A DNA stretch of 64,000 nucleotides from Ixodes scapularis. Its lineage: Eukaryota > Arthropoda > Arachnida > Ixodida > Ixodidae. The stretch is taken from NCBI RefSeq assembly GCF_016920785.2, contig NW_024609837.1, positions 25,111,533 through 25,175,532 of the forward strand, written 5' to 3'. The translations under genes were made by a program, and so were the position numbers. Below the pieces are notes generated by a model. The model saw only the letters and a program-made list of their open reading frames with translations. It was not told the DNA's origin and made no database searches. How positions within the stretch are numbered: position 1 is the stretch's first letter; each line of letters starts with the position of its first letter. This document shows, piece by piece, positions 24,901 through 37,167 of this stretch.

Positions 24901-26865
24901 CCTTGTTATTTGGCGTATGGATCGTTTTTGTGTGACGGCTGCCATGTCCAAATATGACATAGTTGGGTTGGGCGACAAAAATTAATAGTTTTAGGCATAA
25001 ATAGAATAAAATAAAGTATAGCCTAGAAAAAAGTCGAACCATTGGCCCGAACCCCTCGAATTCTTACGCCTTCCAATCGGCAAATGATGGGATTTGCTAT
25101 TTCGTCCCAACTCAGCTACGTTATAATTCAACATAACGGCCGTAGCGAAAAAAAAAAAAAAAAGGCGTATTCACGACTCTTTATTGACTTCGAGCTTGGT
25201 GTTTGTTAAATCTCAGAACTACGGCAAGTGGTTTCGACGGCAACAAAATCTCAAGACGCACGGCTGGAAGGCCGTCACTAAAACTTATCCCCATACCTTT
25301 TTTTTCAAACACATAAAGTGTTTAATGACTAGAGTTTTGTACGAAAGGCGTTGCGCTGGAGCGTAACGACAAATTGTTACGAGCAAACTAGGGAAAGATA
25401 GAGCGTACATGGCCCATAGTAGGCAATGCGTAAACATACAACGAACATAAAAAGGCTATCTTAGTCATACCTAATTATACTAAAACATAATTCGCAATAT
25501 TTTCCAAGCGGCGCCGTGGAAATTGAACCTCGGGCAGTGCGATCCGCAGCCTGCGACGCCTTCGCTAGTCGCCACGAAGAGGAGGCGAATGGGTGCGCAA
25601 GCAGACTCTTAAAAAAAGGTTCCCAAAAGGGTGGAACCACAAATTTTTACACCCTCAATCGGGTAAAGAAGGAGATGCCTCGCTTATTGCCTCCTCGAGG
25701 GAGACAGGCACTAGCGCCGCCTGGCTCGGCTACGTATAACTCACGTGAGCCTGCGTAGCGTGCAACCGCTGGCGCGAGAAGCTGGCTCCACTCCTAAACG
25801 AATTTTACCAAACTTGTCATGATCATCTGATAAACTCTGCTGCTGGCACACGAGTGTGTCGCAGCCGTGAAACGCCTCCAAAAACATTTAGTTCTCTCAG
25901 TAACCAGGCATAACATATCCGGACGACAGATTCGGATGCTTTCCGGGCTTATCGTAACAAAATCTTCGATGGAAATTTGCTCAGGTACTTTGAGAGACGA
26001 CGGATGAGCAGGTTTAAAAAGTTTAGCACTGGGTTATTCATGCAGCTTCAATTTAGGTGTTCCATTAAATGAGGCGACCTGTTTCTGCGCTATACGGGTG
26101 TAATCCGGTCAGATAAATTGAACAGCTAACTTTTTTTTTTAATTTTTAAAGAGAATTACACAATAAGGATTGCACAGCCCACAAACGTCCTAAAGCTGCA
26201 GGGTGGTGCCCCAACACACTCGGTCACAGAACACCCTTCCAAACGGCAAAGCATTCATTACCGCCTCGTACTCAAGTGGAGTTCGCGCGACAGTTCCGTT
26301 ATGTAATGAAATCGTGACGTTTAACTGGACTTGTGGAAATTAGACCGAGACTACGGAACAAGCACTTATGCGGATTTTTTTTTTAAATTTGTTTATTTAG
26401 ATGCGGTTGGTCTCTAACTTTTAAGTGAAACTAGAAATAATGAGTAAAATACCGGGACCTTGGCCCATGTAGAAGATGCAAAAACGTCCTTTCCTTGCAT
26501 GCATGTCGGGGAGAGTGTTGAAACTTTTACAGGCTGTTACAATTGCCCGTTGCTTTCCGTTCAGTGATAATGACAATGTCTAGTAATGTATTTAATTTTC
26601 GTACAAACGAATGACTGCGTACATGACGCTAGTTGTACGTGATTAAGTGTTCTGAGGACGTTGCCTACTTAAATTAGTGAGGTTGTGTGTGCTTAATGAT
26701 TTTGACTTTGTGCCCTTGCCATAGACACTCGCAAAGAAAAGGTTCGTTTAAGGATTTGGTGAGAAAGTTTGGTTCTGTCGCGTTTTTATATTTTTAATAG
26801 CATAATATATGACTCGTATATATCTCATACGTTGCCCATCAAACACTAATGGGGTAGTCGGTCAC
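21910..26865. other. Intergenic, no gene recognised
   Basis: A strongly pyrimidine-rich tract runs from about 23810 to 24030 and yields long meaningless leucine/serine-rich frames. CACGTGAC occurs at about 24085. No coding family, splice pattern or element end was recognised. Confidence 0.4.
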
Positions 26866-26869
26866 ATTT

Positions 26870-27660
26870 CGTCTAAAAATCTCCAATAATGTTCTAGAGG
26901 TTAGACTAAAAATTTTCAGGAATGAAAAAGAAAACATTATAAATCTGATTCAAGTTATACTTCTACTTTTTAATAAATTCTCCCAAAGCTCGATACACTT
27001 GGTCCAACGTTTACCTATGTTTTCGATCATCTCCCGGAAACGAATTTCCTTCGAAATCCCCAAAATAAGTCTTCACAACCTCCATCACCTTTTCATTCGA
27101 CATAAATTTATTTCTAGCCAGGAAGGTTCTGGGCTTCGGGAATAGGTGCAAGTCCGATGGAACCTAATCGGGTGAATACTGAGGATGCGGAAATATTTTT
27201 AAGTTTTGTCAGTTTGTGCTGAGCGACTGCACTTGAGTGAGCGGGTGCATTCTCGTTGTGAGACAGCAACTGCTTCTTAACCATTTTCGGGTGTTCTTCC
27301 TGAATTGCTTGTTTCAGGTTGTCCAGAATGGTTATGTTTTGACATCTGATGTTTCTTTTGAAGATAATCAATGAGCAAAATTTCTTTGGCGTCCCAAAAA
27401 ACGGATGCCACCACCTTGCCAGCCGACTGAAGGGTCTCTGCCTTCTTCGGAGCCGATTCACCGGGCCCAGTTCATCGTTTTGATTGACTTTTTGTTCCTG
27501 GTGTGTAAAAGGGGACCAAGATCTCGTCCATAGATACCAATCGCTGCTTGAAATCCGCTGGATTTGCCTGAAACACGTGCAAACCCTGGACTGACGTTCC
27601 GGCTCGGATCCGTTTTTGCTCCGGATTGAGCAAATGTGGCACCCATCTTGCAGAAAGATT
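26870..27660 (-). pseudogene. Decayed mariner transposase fragment
   Basis: Mariner transposases are DD34D enzymes that cut and paste at TA. Read on the minus strand from about 27655, the frame gives RWVPHLLNPEQKR, then a stretch including SMDEILVPFYTPGTKSQSKR with a stop where mariners have Trp, then GKVVASVFWDAKEILLIDYL. After a frame change it reads HNENAPAHSS (mariner HxDNAPxH region) and FMSNEKVMEVVKTYF near the C-terminus. The stop, frameshifts and altered acidic residue show it is dead. The N-terminal helix-turn-helix region is absent, so the copy is truncated at its 5' end. I did not locate terminal repeats. Confidence 0.88.
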
Positions 27661-28690
27661 TTTTATTTTTAATTCTGATTTTTTTTTTTAATATAAACAA
27701 CTCGTTCAGAAGGGAGGCCCACTATTTTTTTTTTTTTTCAATTTCACGCAATTTTATGCGTCAGTTTTTCAAGACCAAGGATGGATTTTGTCCACAATTT
27801 CTGCCGTGGTACCTGTCTTTGCACGTCCTGGGAGAGGTTCATCACTTGAATATGTACGACCACGCTTGAATACGGAAACCCAAAAACTCCCGGTGGAAAA
27901 CAAAAGTAAAGAGTCTCTAAGAACGGAGTTCGACCTAGACTTAACTTCCGTCGAAGTCTTTTTTTTTTTTTCTCCAAATAAAAAAGAATTGATTGACCGC
28001 TTGTATTTTGTTTTTAGTCATAATTGAAAATGTTCATTGCTGCTCGACTAGAATGCTTGTCAAAGACAGACTCTTTGAGATATCAATTTGACATTTGTGG
28101 TGCTTTCGTACGAAAAGGTTGCCAACACAGCCGCATAAAAATATTTCGGCAGAAACAGTCCCCTAGAGGCGATTCCGGAAACTTTCCAATCTAACCTTAA
28201 ATAGCAAGAAATAAAAAACGCTTAATAGGTAGTTAGTGAGACAAAGCAATAATAAAAATAACGATAATTATATTAACCTGTTTTATTAGCCTGGATGCGT
28301 AGCTAAATACAATCCGACCATTGCCTTAATTAGACCCCTGCACGACGAGTTCTTATGTTCGAGGCAATTTGGGACTAATAGTGCAAATTCTCACCAACTT
28401 GATTAGGTCCTTGAATTGGGTAAATGTTTGCGTTCTTGGCTTAATTATGTTCGTTATATCAGGAATGCAAACCCAAAAACATAAGAGAGCTAAATGCGTC
28501 CCCAACCCTCTTTCTCCCTGCCCTAACCCGTCCCTTCAAAAAAAAAAAAAATAATAATAATAATGAACGTGGCCAAACGTTTATTGAGGTAAAGAGCGCT
28601 GCAAACTGTTCCAAACTTTGTTTTCTCCGTGCTTCCATCTTTGCCTACTGGGTTGCTATGAGCATGCCCAGTTACTCTTTCTCCCGCAAA
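27661..28690. other. Intergenic, no gene recognised
   Basis: T-rich and A-rich runs with short open frames only. An A-run with (ATA)n lies near 28539-28562. Confidence 0.4.
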
Positions 28691-28693
28691 AAT

Positions 28694-30372
28694 ATTAAGG
28701 CTCGGCATCGATTAAAAGTTGTAACCCGATTATTCGGCGCCCTCTACTCGATTAATTAATCAATTAATCGGCCGCGTTAATTGCCGGGCACAATGGCACA
28801 AAAAGGGCAAGATCCCATATTTTACTTGTATGTTTTTATTTGGGTGATCAACGCCGAAAATGCGCATTTTAAGCCGAAGATGAACATGCGCCATTGAGTA
28901 CAGTCGAAATGTACTCGCAGATTATTATTCCACCAGAGAAGGCATGCCGTAGGGAGTTTTCTAGTATTTTCTCACATGAGCGAGGTTCTCGCTTCTTCAC
29001 ATTGATCAGTGTTGCACTAGGCAGGCGCTTTAGACACGTTAAACCAAAAAAGACATCTTTTTTTCTTTTTTTTAGGGCGCAGTTTTTAGGCGTTTGTTTC
29101 CGGCTTGAGCGGCGTCGGCGTCGCCGGCGCAGTCGGCGTAACCGCGCGGTGCATTATAGGAAAAGTCCCATAACGCAACGCGCAGGACCGTCGTGACGTC
29201 ACTCGTGACGTCACGAGGGTCACCGGTGACGTCACGAAGGCGACGCTTCGGCATGATGCCGAAACATCACTGTGCCGAAACGTCACCGCGGTGTTTGATG
29301 GGACGTTTCCATGATGCACCGCGCGGCAAGGAAAAGGAGGGGGGAGCGAGGAGGACGAGGAGGAGGAAGAGGAGGGAATTCCCATAATGCACCGCGCGCT
29401 AAATTCCCCGCTGGATTTAGCGGAAATTTTCTCTACTAAATTTAGTGCGAAATTTAGCGAAAATTTCCCGCTAAATGGGAGAGGAGCAGGAGAGGAGGAC
29501 GGGACGGTACGGATGAGAAGGAGGGGCATACCCTCCTCTCCGTGCCTCCCCCCCCCTTCTCCTCAAGAGCTGCGCCCTAATTCGGCGTTACAGGGGATTG
29601 TAAACGTCTTCTTTTCTTTTATTTTTTTTTTTTGCGACATACATTATTTTAGAACAGAGGAAGCCCTGCGATCGCCACCGCAGTTCGCCGTTCGTCACGT
29701 CGTCGACTGTGGGACGTTAGGGAGACACACCTATCCTGCCTTCCGTTGGCCAGTCAACTACCTGTCCCGTCGCCGTTGAGCGGCAAGACGCGCGGCTGGC
29801 TCACTGGGAAAGTCGGCTTCCTCACCGACCTTAAAGACGGATTATGAAAAATATGTTTCCAATTGTCGCCTTGAGCGCTTCAAAAAAAAAAAAAAACGTT
29901 GAAAAAAAAAAAAAAAAAAGCCCCAAGCTTTGACAGATATTCCACCGACTGCGTTCGCAGGCATATTAGCGAAAGTGAAATTGCGGGGATTTCGTCCCTT
30001 TTGAGGAATTTCTTGCCTGCCGGCGACCTAGACTTGGAGGAGCGCCGTCTCTGCGCTAGACGCTGTGCTACTGTGTGTTGCGAACGCGCCAAAAAAAAAA
30101 AAATCTGTTGGGCTTTTCGTAAATTGCGCACGATGTTCGTGAAATAGGGCTGGTATTTGTGATTTTCCTGCTGACAAAGATGGGAAGTTTTGTGTTTAAA
30201 ACTAAAAAGCACGGCGGTTAAAAAAAGACGAAAAAAAATTATTGTTTCTTCGTTTTATACTTAATTTACCCGGTTTACCTGGTTTCAAGTTCAAATGATT
30301 AACGAGTAAAAAAAATAATCGCGATTAAAGCGTTAATTGAATAATAGGTAGTTTAATCGATAAATTGCCCAG
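28694..30372. mobile_element. Possible degraded hAT-like element with TTAATCG-rich ends
   Basis: The left region (28694-28780) repeats ATTAATCAATTAATCG-like words. The right region (30290-30372) carries TAATCGCGATTAAAGCG and TTTAATCGATAAATTGCCCAG, whose complement resembles hAT termini of the CTGGGCAATTAATCGATTA type. The ends are diverged and no 8-bp duplication was confirmed. If real, it contains dispersed repeat copy 2 as a later insertion. Confidence 0.3.
29070..29608 (+). repeat. Dispersed GC-rich repeat family, copy 2
   Basis: It opens with TTTAGGGCGCAG, then TTTCCGGCTTGAGCGGCG and CGTAACCGCGCGGTGCATTA. A block of TGACGTCAC/GTGACGTCA palindromes follows (about 29195-29235), then a purine-rich GAGGAGG block and three or so degenerate dyad units (29394-29476). 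It closes with CTCAAGAGCTGCGCCCTAAT followed by TCGGCGTTACAGGGGATTG. The block order matches copies at 9.4, 52.1 and 53.5 kb. Confidence 0.75.
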
Positions 30373-31865
30373 AAAAATATATGCTTCGCTCATGAACTAA
30401 TCCTTAATATAAACGTGTACTCCCTTGTGCTTGTTTCATTAATATCTTGACGCAGCAATGCCCCGCCTCCAGCGCGCCACTATACCTAATGCTCGGAAAC
30501 CATAGCATCGACAAAAAAAGAAATCGTCAGACCGAAATTACGAACATCCCTCAGGACCCTTTCGCAACGAACTTTTCACATTCAAAATAGGTCCCTTTAA
30601 GAGCGGTGTACTGCCTCTAGGCTCTATATCACATCACACGGAACGACCAACGGGCTCTTCGACCATGTTCATTGAAACCGAAACAATTTTGAAACAAATG
30701 TTATCATCATACATCGTCGCATCAGCTTTTCTTTCACGCACCTAAATTAATCTTAGTCAGACGATTCTGTTCACAAGGAGCACCAACAGACTGTCGCTGT
30801 CCGTCCCTTTTCAATCATCGCCACGACCGAGTGCCACACTCCAGACCCAACAATTCCTGCAAAACTAGCGAAACCTGGACATTTTTGTGACACTTCGAGT
30901 TTCGTATAAGTATGCAAATCGTGAGCTGCTGCAGTACTCCCCCTCTAAAAGATCGGAGACACCGGGGTATGCAAACACGTCCCCACACACGCAAAAAGAA
31001 AAAAAGAGAAAAGATCACCAACTAGACATTTATGGCGGTCCTATCGCGTTTCTTTTTTGTCTTTTTTTTTTATTCTTTGTTTTGTTTTTTGTCTCAGTGT
31101 ACTTTATCGTACCACCCGTCGGATTGTTGTTGATGTTGTTTTTTTGTTGTTTTTTTTTCTGTTCTCTTTTTTCCGCGGGGCTCCCGGATTTATTTATGAA
31201 ATTCATGAGCCTCCTGTCTCCCGCCGTCTCCACCCACATATCCCCGTCAGGTGGACCTGTCGCGCTGAGCGGTTTCCAGCGTTTCTTCACCGGCGGCGTC
31301 CCTCCGATGTTTTATTCAAATGCGATGGAGGTGTATAATAGCACCAAAAGTAGGTCCCCGGAAAGAAGCAACATGGCGGCCGCCATTAGGCAACTAGCAG
31401 ACGTGGCGCCGTCTGCTCACGCTGACGTGGGGCAGAATCGTCATTTTCTGCGCGTCCTAAACCACGAATTACCTTTTTTTCTTTCAGCCACAGTTTTTAG
31501 TGGGAACCTTAATGGGATATTGCATGATCGCTCTTTGCAGAAACTCCCGGTGGCGTCATCAATCACACGATCGCTTCCCGTCACCGCCGTCACCGCCGCC
31601 GAGTTCATGGGCGCCTTGCAGCAGCTATGCACGGGCGACGCCACAACCGATCTTCTGTTCTTGTTTTCTCTTACTACGTTCACTTCAATTCATCACAACT
31701 AAAGCAGGGCACGTTATTGCCATTCAAGATTCTACGGTATCCTTCTCCCTGGCATTGGCGTTTGTGGAAGTTCGTCAACGCCCGCTTCACTGACTCTGCG
31801 GCTAGGTAAGACAAGACAAGGTCACTAATGGCGGCTGCAGTCCTTCGCGTGTGCAAAGCCTCTAT
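30373..31865. other. Intergenic, partly GC-rich
   Basis: A GC-richer stretch (about 31180-31650) gives a 271-codon plus-strand frame, but that frame runs through a T-rich low-complexity segment and shows no domain. ATGGCGGCCGCCAT at about 31372 is a palindrome seen in many 5' regions. A first exon or CpG-rich promoter cannot be excluded. Confidence 0.35.
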
Positions 31866-31883
31866 AAAAAACAAATATTTCAT

Positions 31884-31972
31884 TCCGTCGAACTGAAGTC
31901 AAACCAGAGACCTCCCGTTGACAGCAACCGTTTCTTCTAGAGTCAACCGCTGTACGAACTGAGCTAGTGACC
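31884..31972 (-). tRNA. tRNA-Tyr-like pseudogene or SINE head
   Basis: Read on the minus strand from 31972: GGTCACTAGCTCAGTTCGTA resembles a tRNA D-arm with A box. GTTGA and TCAAC form a 5-bp anticodon stem around CTCTAGA plus an insertion where tRNA-Tyr genes carry introns. CTGGTTTGACT is a degenerate B box, and AGTTCGACGGA follows. tRNA-Tyr has CTGTAGA in the loop; here G is replaced by C, giving a CTA anticodon. The acceptor stem pairs poorly. A T6 run, a possible pol III terminator, lies at 31866-31871. Pseudogene or retroposon is far more likely than a functional suppressor. Confidence 0.55.
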
Positions 31973-31999
31973 TTTTTTGTTATTGAGCTTGGCTACCGA

Positions 32000-32031
32000 C
32001 AGGACAAATTTGATTGAATTTGTCCTGTCAA
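32000..32031. repeat. Perfect short hairpin
   Basis: GACAGGACAAATT is followed by a short spacer and its exact complement AATTTGTCCTGTC. It sits next to the tRNA-like segment. Its role is unknown. Confidence 0.75.
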
Positions 32032-32739
32032 TAATTTGTCTCGTCAACATCGAGCTTGTACGCAGAAAACGATAACGGCGCCACGCAGTAATGGAGAATT
32101 ACGCGAGTGCCGAGATACCAGGGAGTTCTAGCAGATGGCTTTACTCCTCCGCTACGGTATCCCCGAAGAAAACGCCGCAGCTGCGCATGCGCGCCGCCAG
32201 CCTTGTCTGCATAGTTCAAGGTCTTGTGGCGGATTACGGAGCGCTATCCGGGTGCTTAGCAGCGGCCAATGGGATTGCTGCGTTGGGCGGTAGGAATGCC
32301 CAAAGACCAATCACAGAACAAGAAGCTTGAACGCACTTGGTATACATTTTATTGGGAACATGGCAGCGTCGCACTGCGTAATTTTGCTCTTTGCTTTTTT
32401 TTTCTTTTTTTTGAAGAATATCCAGATTACGCAGACCACAATCTTTTTTATATATATATATATATGCTGCACGTTTATTGGCACTCGATCAAGGCCTGTC
32501 AGGTTCTCATGTCGGAGCTCGATTGATATGTATACGGGAAAGCCTATTGAATGCATTACTTGCGGCGCCAGAATGCAGTTTCGAAATAGAGCTTTGAGAG
32601 TTCCCGTATTCTCGAACCGTTCGGCAGACTCGAATAGCCTGAACTGTCCAAGCTATAGCATCAGAATTCTAAATGCCTCCTCAAAAGCGCACGCGTGTTT
32701 GTGAGATAGTGTGCGAATTCACATGTGTGCGCTCGCGAT

Positions 32740-32855
32740 CGCGTCTGCGTGTGTGTGTGTGTGGGCGTCTGTGTGTGCGTGTGTGTGTGTCTGTGTGTGT
32801 GTGCGCGTCCGTGCGCGCGCGCGTGTGTGTGTGTGTCTGTGTGTGTGTGTGTGTT
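32740..32855. repeat. (GT)n microsatellite with interruptions
   Basis: About 110 bp of GT dinucleotides interrupted by GC, TCT and GGGC. It produces artefactual Val/Cys and Thr/His frames. Confidence 0.95.
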
Positions 32856-33930
32856 TCTTTCTTTCTTTTTTTTTTCCCCTGGAAACGCCAGGCCACACCA
32901 TTCCTAGTATCTTTCTTCTTGCTCCTAGTTGAAGCATTTGTGTTAGCAGAACGTTGCGAAGACCAAGTAGACGAGGCTTAAGGATGGTATTAAATATAAA
33001 ACTTGAAGTCAGAGTACGTTCTATTACCTTGTTTGTTTTTTCTGCTTGATACCTTAGAAACATGGTGTTTTCTGACTAAGACGCATTTAAAGAATGGCGC
33101 ACTGATGTCCTTTCCCACACCTTAAAATTGCCCATCATATTCACGAATCTACCTAGGTTTTAAAGAGAACCGCTCGTCTAATGTTTCACATTCGACACCA
33201 GAAACTTTGCTGCTTAGATAAGCACGAAACAAAACGTCACTAACGGGCTCACTATAACTTATGACGTCAAGGTTTTGTTTAGCAACCCACCACTGCCGAA
33301 GGATAAATGACACGGTGCTTGCGCCATGGGTTGACCGGAGTAAAAAAATTAAAGAAAATATTTACATTGAAAGAACGACATTGACAAATCGAGGACGGGA
33401 GAAGGCCCAATAAAATTAGATTGCGTCACCGAAGGTTGTTAAAGCGGCCAGAAAGATGGCAGCCTCCTAAGAGGACGCCGCGGCACCCCTTTTTTTTATA
33501 TATTCGTCTTAAAACGTTTGCTCAACATATAAACCTCGAGATGCTTTTAAGAAATTATTAAGTTTGAACTTTTTTGAGAATTCATTTTGATTGAGCTTTT
33601 CTGTCGCAACCTTTAATTTATTATTCTCTTATCACGAAATGACAGTTTCGTTTGCCGAGATACCCCACCAACCACTGTTGTCTCCATCGTATACAGCTGC
33701 TCTTCAGAGACTCTATATTGTGAGCAAAGTAATGCGCGATACGGTATAAAACGTTTAATTACGATAACCTACCCAGATTACTCAATAAATATTGCATAGA
33801 TAATCTTGACATGTATAGCTTAGATCATAAATCACTGTACCAACTCTTTTTATAATATGTACTAGTTTATGTTAACTTTTTAGCTAATTTATTCTCTGTA
33901 TGCGTGCTACTCTGATTTTTTTTTCCTGAA

Positions 33931-34760
33931 GGGTGATTTCATTTGAATTCGACCAAACTTGTCGGGGGGGGGGGGGGGGGGGTCTTTAGATTTAATCGTA
34001 AAAAATATATATGATACCCGAATCCTTGTGATGAAAGAAACTGCCTTTGAAAAAAATTAGAATTGTATAGTTTGAGAGAAAAAAATTCTGAGGCGCTGCA
34101 GGGTAGAAAACGTCAAATTCCCAATTTGATTTTATCTCGACTTTAGCCGCCATTTACAAAATATCGAATTCTTGCAGAATTATTATATTTATTACGCAAT
34201 ATTTACGCAGACTTGGCTATTTTTAGAGGTAAATTTCTGTCTTCTGTTATTTTAAATTAATTTTCTAAAAAATCTCAAACATGCAACCTAGAGCAAGTGT
34301 GACGCAACTTCGGACAGCTATATAAAACGAACGGTAGGGCGCAATGACGTGAGACAGATATCTGTGCGTAGCTATCAATGTAAGCTATCGATTGAAATGT
34401 ATTTTCTGGTTATTGTGTTTACCGTGTTGTTTTTATTCTGCCACAAATATAGACAAAAATGAAAAATATGCAAATTTTGAAGTCAATTTTCTCAAAAAAG
34501 CCATTTTTTATTTCGTTCATACTTTTTTAATTTATTGCCCAGATTCTGCTTAATAACCGGGTATAAATATTGCTTGACCTTTTTTTGTTGCAGTTTTAGG
34601 ACAACCAGTTGAATAAGTCATTTTTATCGCGTAATACCAACCTCCGGCTCCGGTATGCGGGCTTCACCGCAACATTTATAATTGGCTCAGCAATATCAGA
34701 TTTCACTGAAAACTACTTTACCCCGTTGAATTTTTACTAATATATTTTTAAAAAAAATCA
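33931..34760 (+). repeat. Left terminal inverted repeat of the 9.6-kb transposon
   Basis: It begins GGGTGATTTCATTTG, includes a G19 tract (33964-33982), AT-rich sequence and a TATATAAAA motif at 34319-34327. It aligns to the complement of 42690-43526 with only occasional mismatches until it fades near 34760. Confidence 0.92.
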
Positions 34761-35523
34761 GTAACGTCATAAAGAAATGAGAGATGGCTGAATTGACGAA
34801 GTGATGTCTGCGAAGTCACAGCTTGCATTTTCGAACGTCGCCTCGACAACGTTTTACTACTGAGGTTGCACGAAACTTATATATTTAAATTATTTGTTTG
34901 AACATTGTGCCGTGATAAACAACAACAAAAGTAAATTTAGTTAACATCAATGTTAACTAGCCTAAGCGAGTGGAGAGATCCAAGACGTTTCATCCGTTTC
35001 GATCATGTCGGGTTGCATTCTACGGCACTATCCAGTCCAGAAAAACAATATCCCCGTTTATGCGTTTCGGACAATCTTTATTTTATACAAACATTATCGG
35101 AAAATCGGCTCGAATTTTTTAAATTTACCGCATGGCATTCTTTCGCCTATCCTTCATTGGCCCTTAGTATTCCGAGGTACGTGAAAAAAAAAATTGACTA
35201 CATTTTGTCCATCCTTCGGCTTTTGGACTACTTGTTGCATACGTTTAAATTTTTTGGGCTACGCACAGCATATCGGAAGTTGCTTTTCAGCTTACAGTAA
35301 TCATACTCTTTTGTTGGCAGTATGCAATAAAACATTCATAGGTAACAGTTTAACAAAATCACTCTATTTATTGAGTAATTTATTTGGGTTAACAAGGCAC
35401 ACCTATAGAAACACATAATTTTTCACAGAAGCGCAAATGTACAAGAAGAGGCTTTAACAACAAAACAAAACAAAGCCGTAGATCATCTGAGAGTTCCGCA
35501 CGTGCACCACAGAGGTTCATGCA
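34761..35523. other. Internal, downstream of the transposase
   Basis: Non-coding part of the element. Two AATAAA signals on the minus strand (35379-35384 and 35367-35372) lie about 140-155 bp past the transposase stop and are plausible polyadenylation signals. Confidence 0.5.
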
Positions 35524-36207
35524 TTAAGACGAAGATAGAGCAGTTCGCTCAAGCTGCACTTCGCCCCTTTCGCGTCGCCACACGTGCGAAGCGCGGATGC
35601 CTTTCCGAGTCGGTACGCAACTCCACTCTGTTTTCTTGATTCTGCGGAAGTCACTCACCTCCTTCTCGGTTAAGTTCATGAGAGTTACGTTTTTGACACG
35701 CCTTCCAACCTTGTCCACAAAATCTACTGATGTTCGGACGAGCTGCTCCTCCGGTGAACGGAGGTTGTGCACCGTTGCGTGGTGTTTGAGAAGCCCTCCA
35801 ACCCCGTCACAAGAGTTTTTACCATGCCCAGAGGCAGAAAATATCCACTTCAATTGGGTATGGCCCACTCGTTCGAACTCATGCAGCTGAAATCTATTTT
35901 TAAAATGAGCAGGTGCCCCGTCGGATATGTACGTTAGTGAAACATAAACTGGGATGTGCTCCTCCAGCCAGTCTTCTATAAGTCTCAGAGCCAGCGGCGC
36001 ATGGGAAGTGTCATGACATAAGTCCTCACAGACAACGCCGAAGCATTTTGAGCCTTGCGACGTGGATGCCACACACGTGAACACAGAGAGCTGACGCTTG
36101 TGCCAGTGGTACTCCTGTATCTCGTGTGGCAAAATTACCATCCAGTTCTCCGCAAAATCGAAGTGCATGACGATGTGTCTTGAGGTCACACTAGACTTCT
36201 CAATCCG
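35524..36207 (-). pseudogene. Transposase, C-terminal part (catalytic core)
   Basis: This is the catalytic half of the outer element's transposase. From the insertion junction it reads RIEKSSV and continues through FDFAENW, an acidic motif likely to hold the first catalytic Asp. About 79 residues later comes YISDGAPAHFKNRF, the likely second Asp, followed by SGHGKNSCDGVGG. From memory this DFAEN / SDG / HGKG.CDG.GG set marks a large family of uncharacterised metazoan transposase-like proteins; I cannot name its superfamily. The stretch is open to its stop, TAA, complement at 35524-35526. It has no start ATG near its 5' end because the 4.2-kb inner transposon separates it from the N-terminal half. 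Confidence 0.88.
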
Positions 36208-36482
36208 TACACTCTAAGCCCGGTCCCACTTAGTAAAAGGGACATTTCTTCGATTTTTTCCCACTTAACTTTAAGGGGGGCGACAGACCTCTTAATATTA
36301 CATGGAGATGCTCCCTCTTAATTAAGTGAGACACCACCCCTCTTAAAGTAAGCGAGGCGGCGTCTCCCTTAAATTTGAGGTCAGAGTCCCTTAGTAAGAG
36401 GGACAGTTTTTAGATATTTTCTTTCTTAAATTCGGAGGGACGGTGGCCCGCTTAAAATGCAGGGGTACAGTCCCCCTTAAGT

Positions 36483-36693
36483 CGGGGTCACGCTGCTTAT
36501 ACTTCATACAAAATACATTCTGCTGACATGTTCCGAAACGAGTCGCCTCGACATCCGTGCTTCGTACGCCACGAGGTAACCAATCAAGAGGTTACTTTGT
36601 CACGTGGCATACAAAGCACGGATGTCGCGGTGACTCGCATTGGAACATGTCTGCAGAATGTATTTTGTATGATGTATAAGCAGCGTGACCCCG
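36483..36693. repeat. 211-bp foldback inside the inner transposon
   Basis: CGGGGTCACGCTGCTTATAC on the left is complemented at the right end, and pairing continues through CATACAAAATACATTCTG and ACATCCGTGCTT almost to the centre (loop near 36580-36590). It may be a MITE or an intrinsic subterminal palindrome of the host element. Confidence 0.88.
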
Positions 36694-37165
36694 GCTTTAA
36701 GTTACCTCTGTTATTGTATCGTACAATTTCTGCTCCTTCGTGTTTTGAGTGTCAACTGACATGCTGCACTGCACTTCTCGCACTTTCGCTGACATTGTTT
36801 AACCAAAGTTATTCTGTGCTGCGTAGCAGAATTGAAATTTGATCTGTATATCTTGTTTGATAAACGGAATCACTGTGTTAAAGAAAACAGTAACAATCTT
36901 TAAGAGTAAACACTGTTTTATTTGCCATGACACAAGAAAATATTCTGATATGTCTTTATCAAAATAATAATTCTATAAAGATGTTCTGGTAGCTTTTACG
37001 AATAAAAAAGACTTAGAACGACGCCAGAAATCGGCGTTTCTTGGAAACTATCACACAAAAAATTTCGTGCTGCAAAGTGACTCATTTTGCCTATCATAAA
37101 CAATAACAATACAACCGTGCTAGAAAAAAAAAAAACTTTTTTTAGCGGATAACACAAAAAGAAAA
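36694..37165. other. Inner transposon, AT-rich interior
   Basis: Nothing coding recognised between the two foldbacks. Confidence 0.4.
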
Positions 37166-37167
37166 GT

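Larger units (their letters stand above)
31973..33926. other. Intergenic with microsatellites
   Basis: Contains a (TA)n run near 32449-32464 and a long (GT)n/(GC) microsatellite (32740-32855). No coding features were recognised. Confidence 0.45.

Noticed and set aside
30887..31702. Longest plus-strand open frame, 271 codons from a GTG
   Set aside because: It lacks an ATG at the start, runs through a T-rich low-complexity stretch coding poly(F)/(L), and has no recognisable domain. The GC-rich second half keeps it open by chance.
31884..31972. Functional suppressor tRNA
   Set aside because: Acceptor stem pairing and B box are too degenerate; a retroposed tRNA-Tyr relative is simpler.
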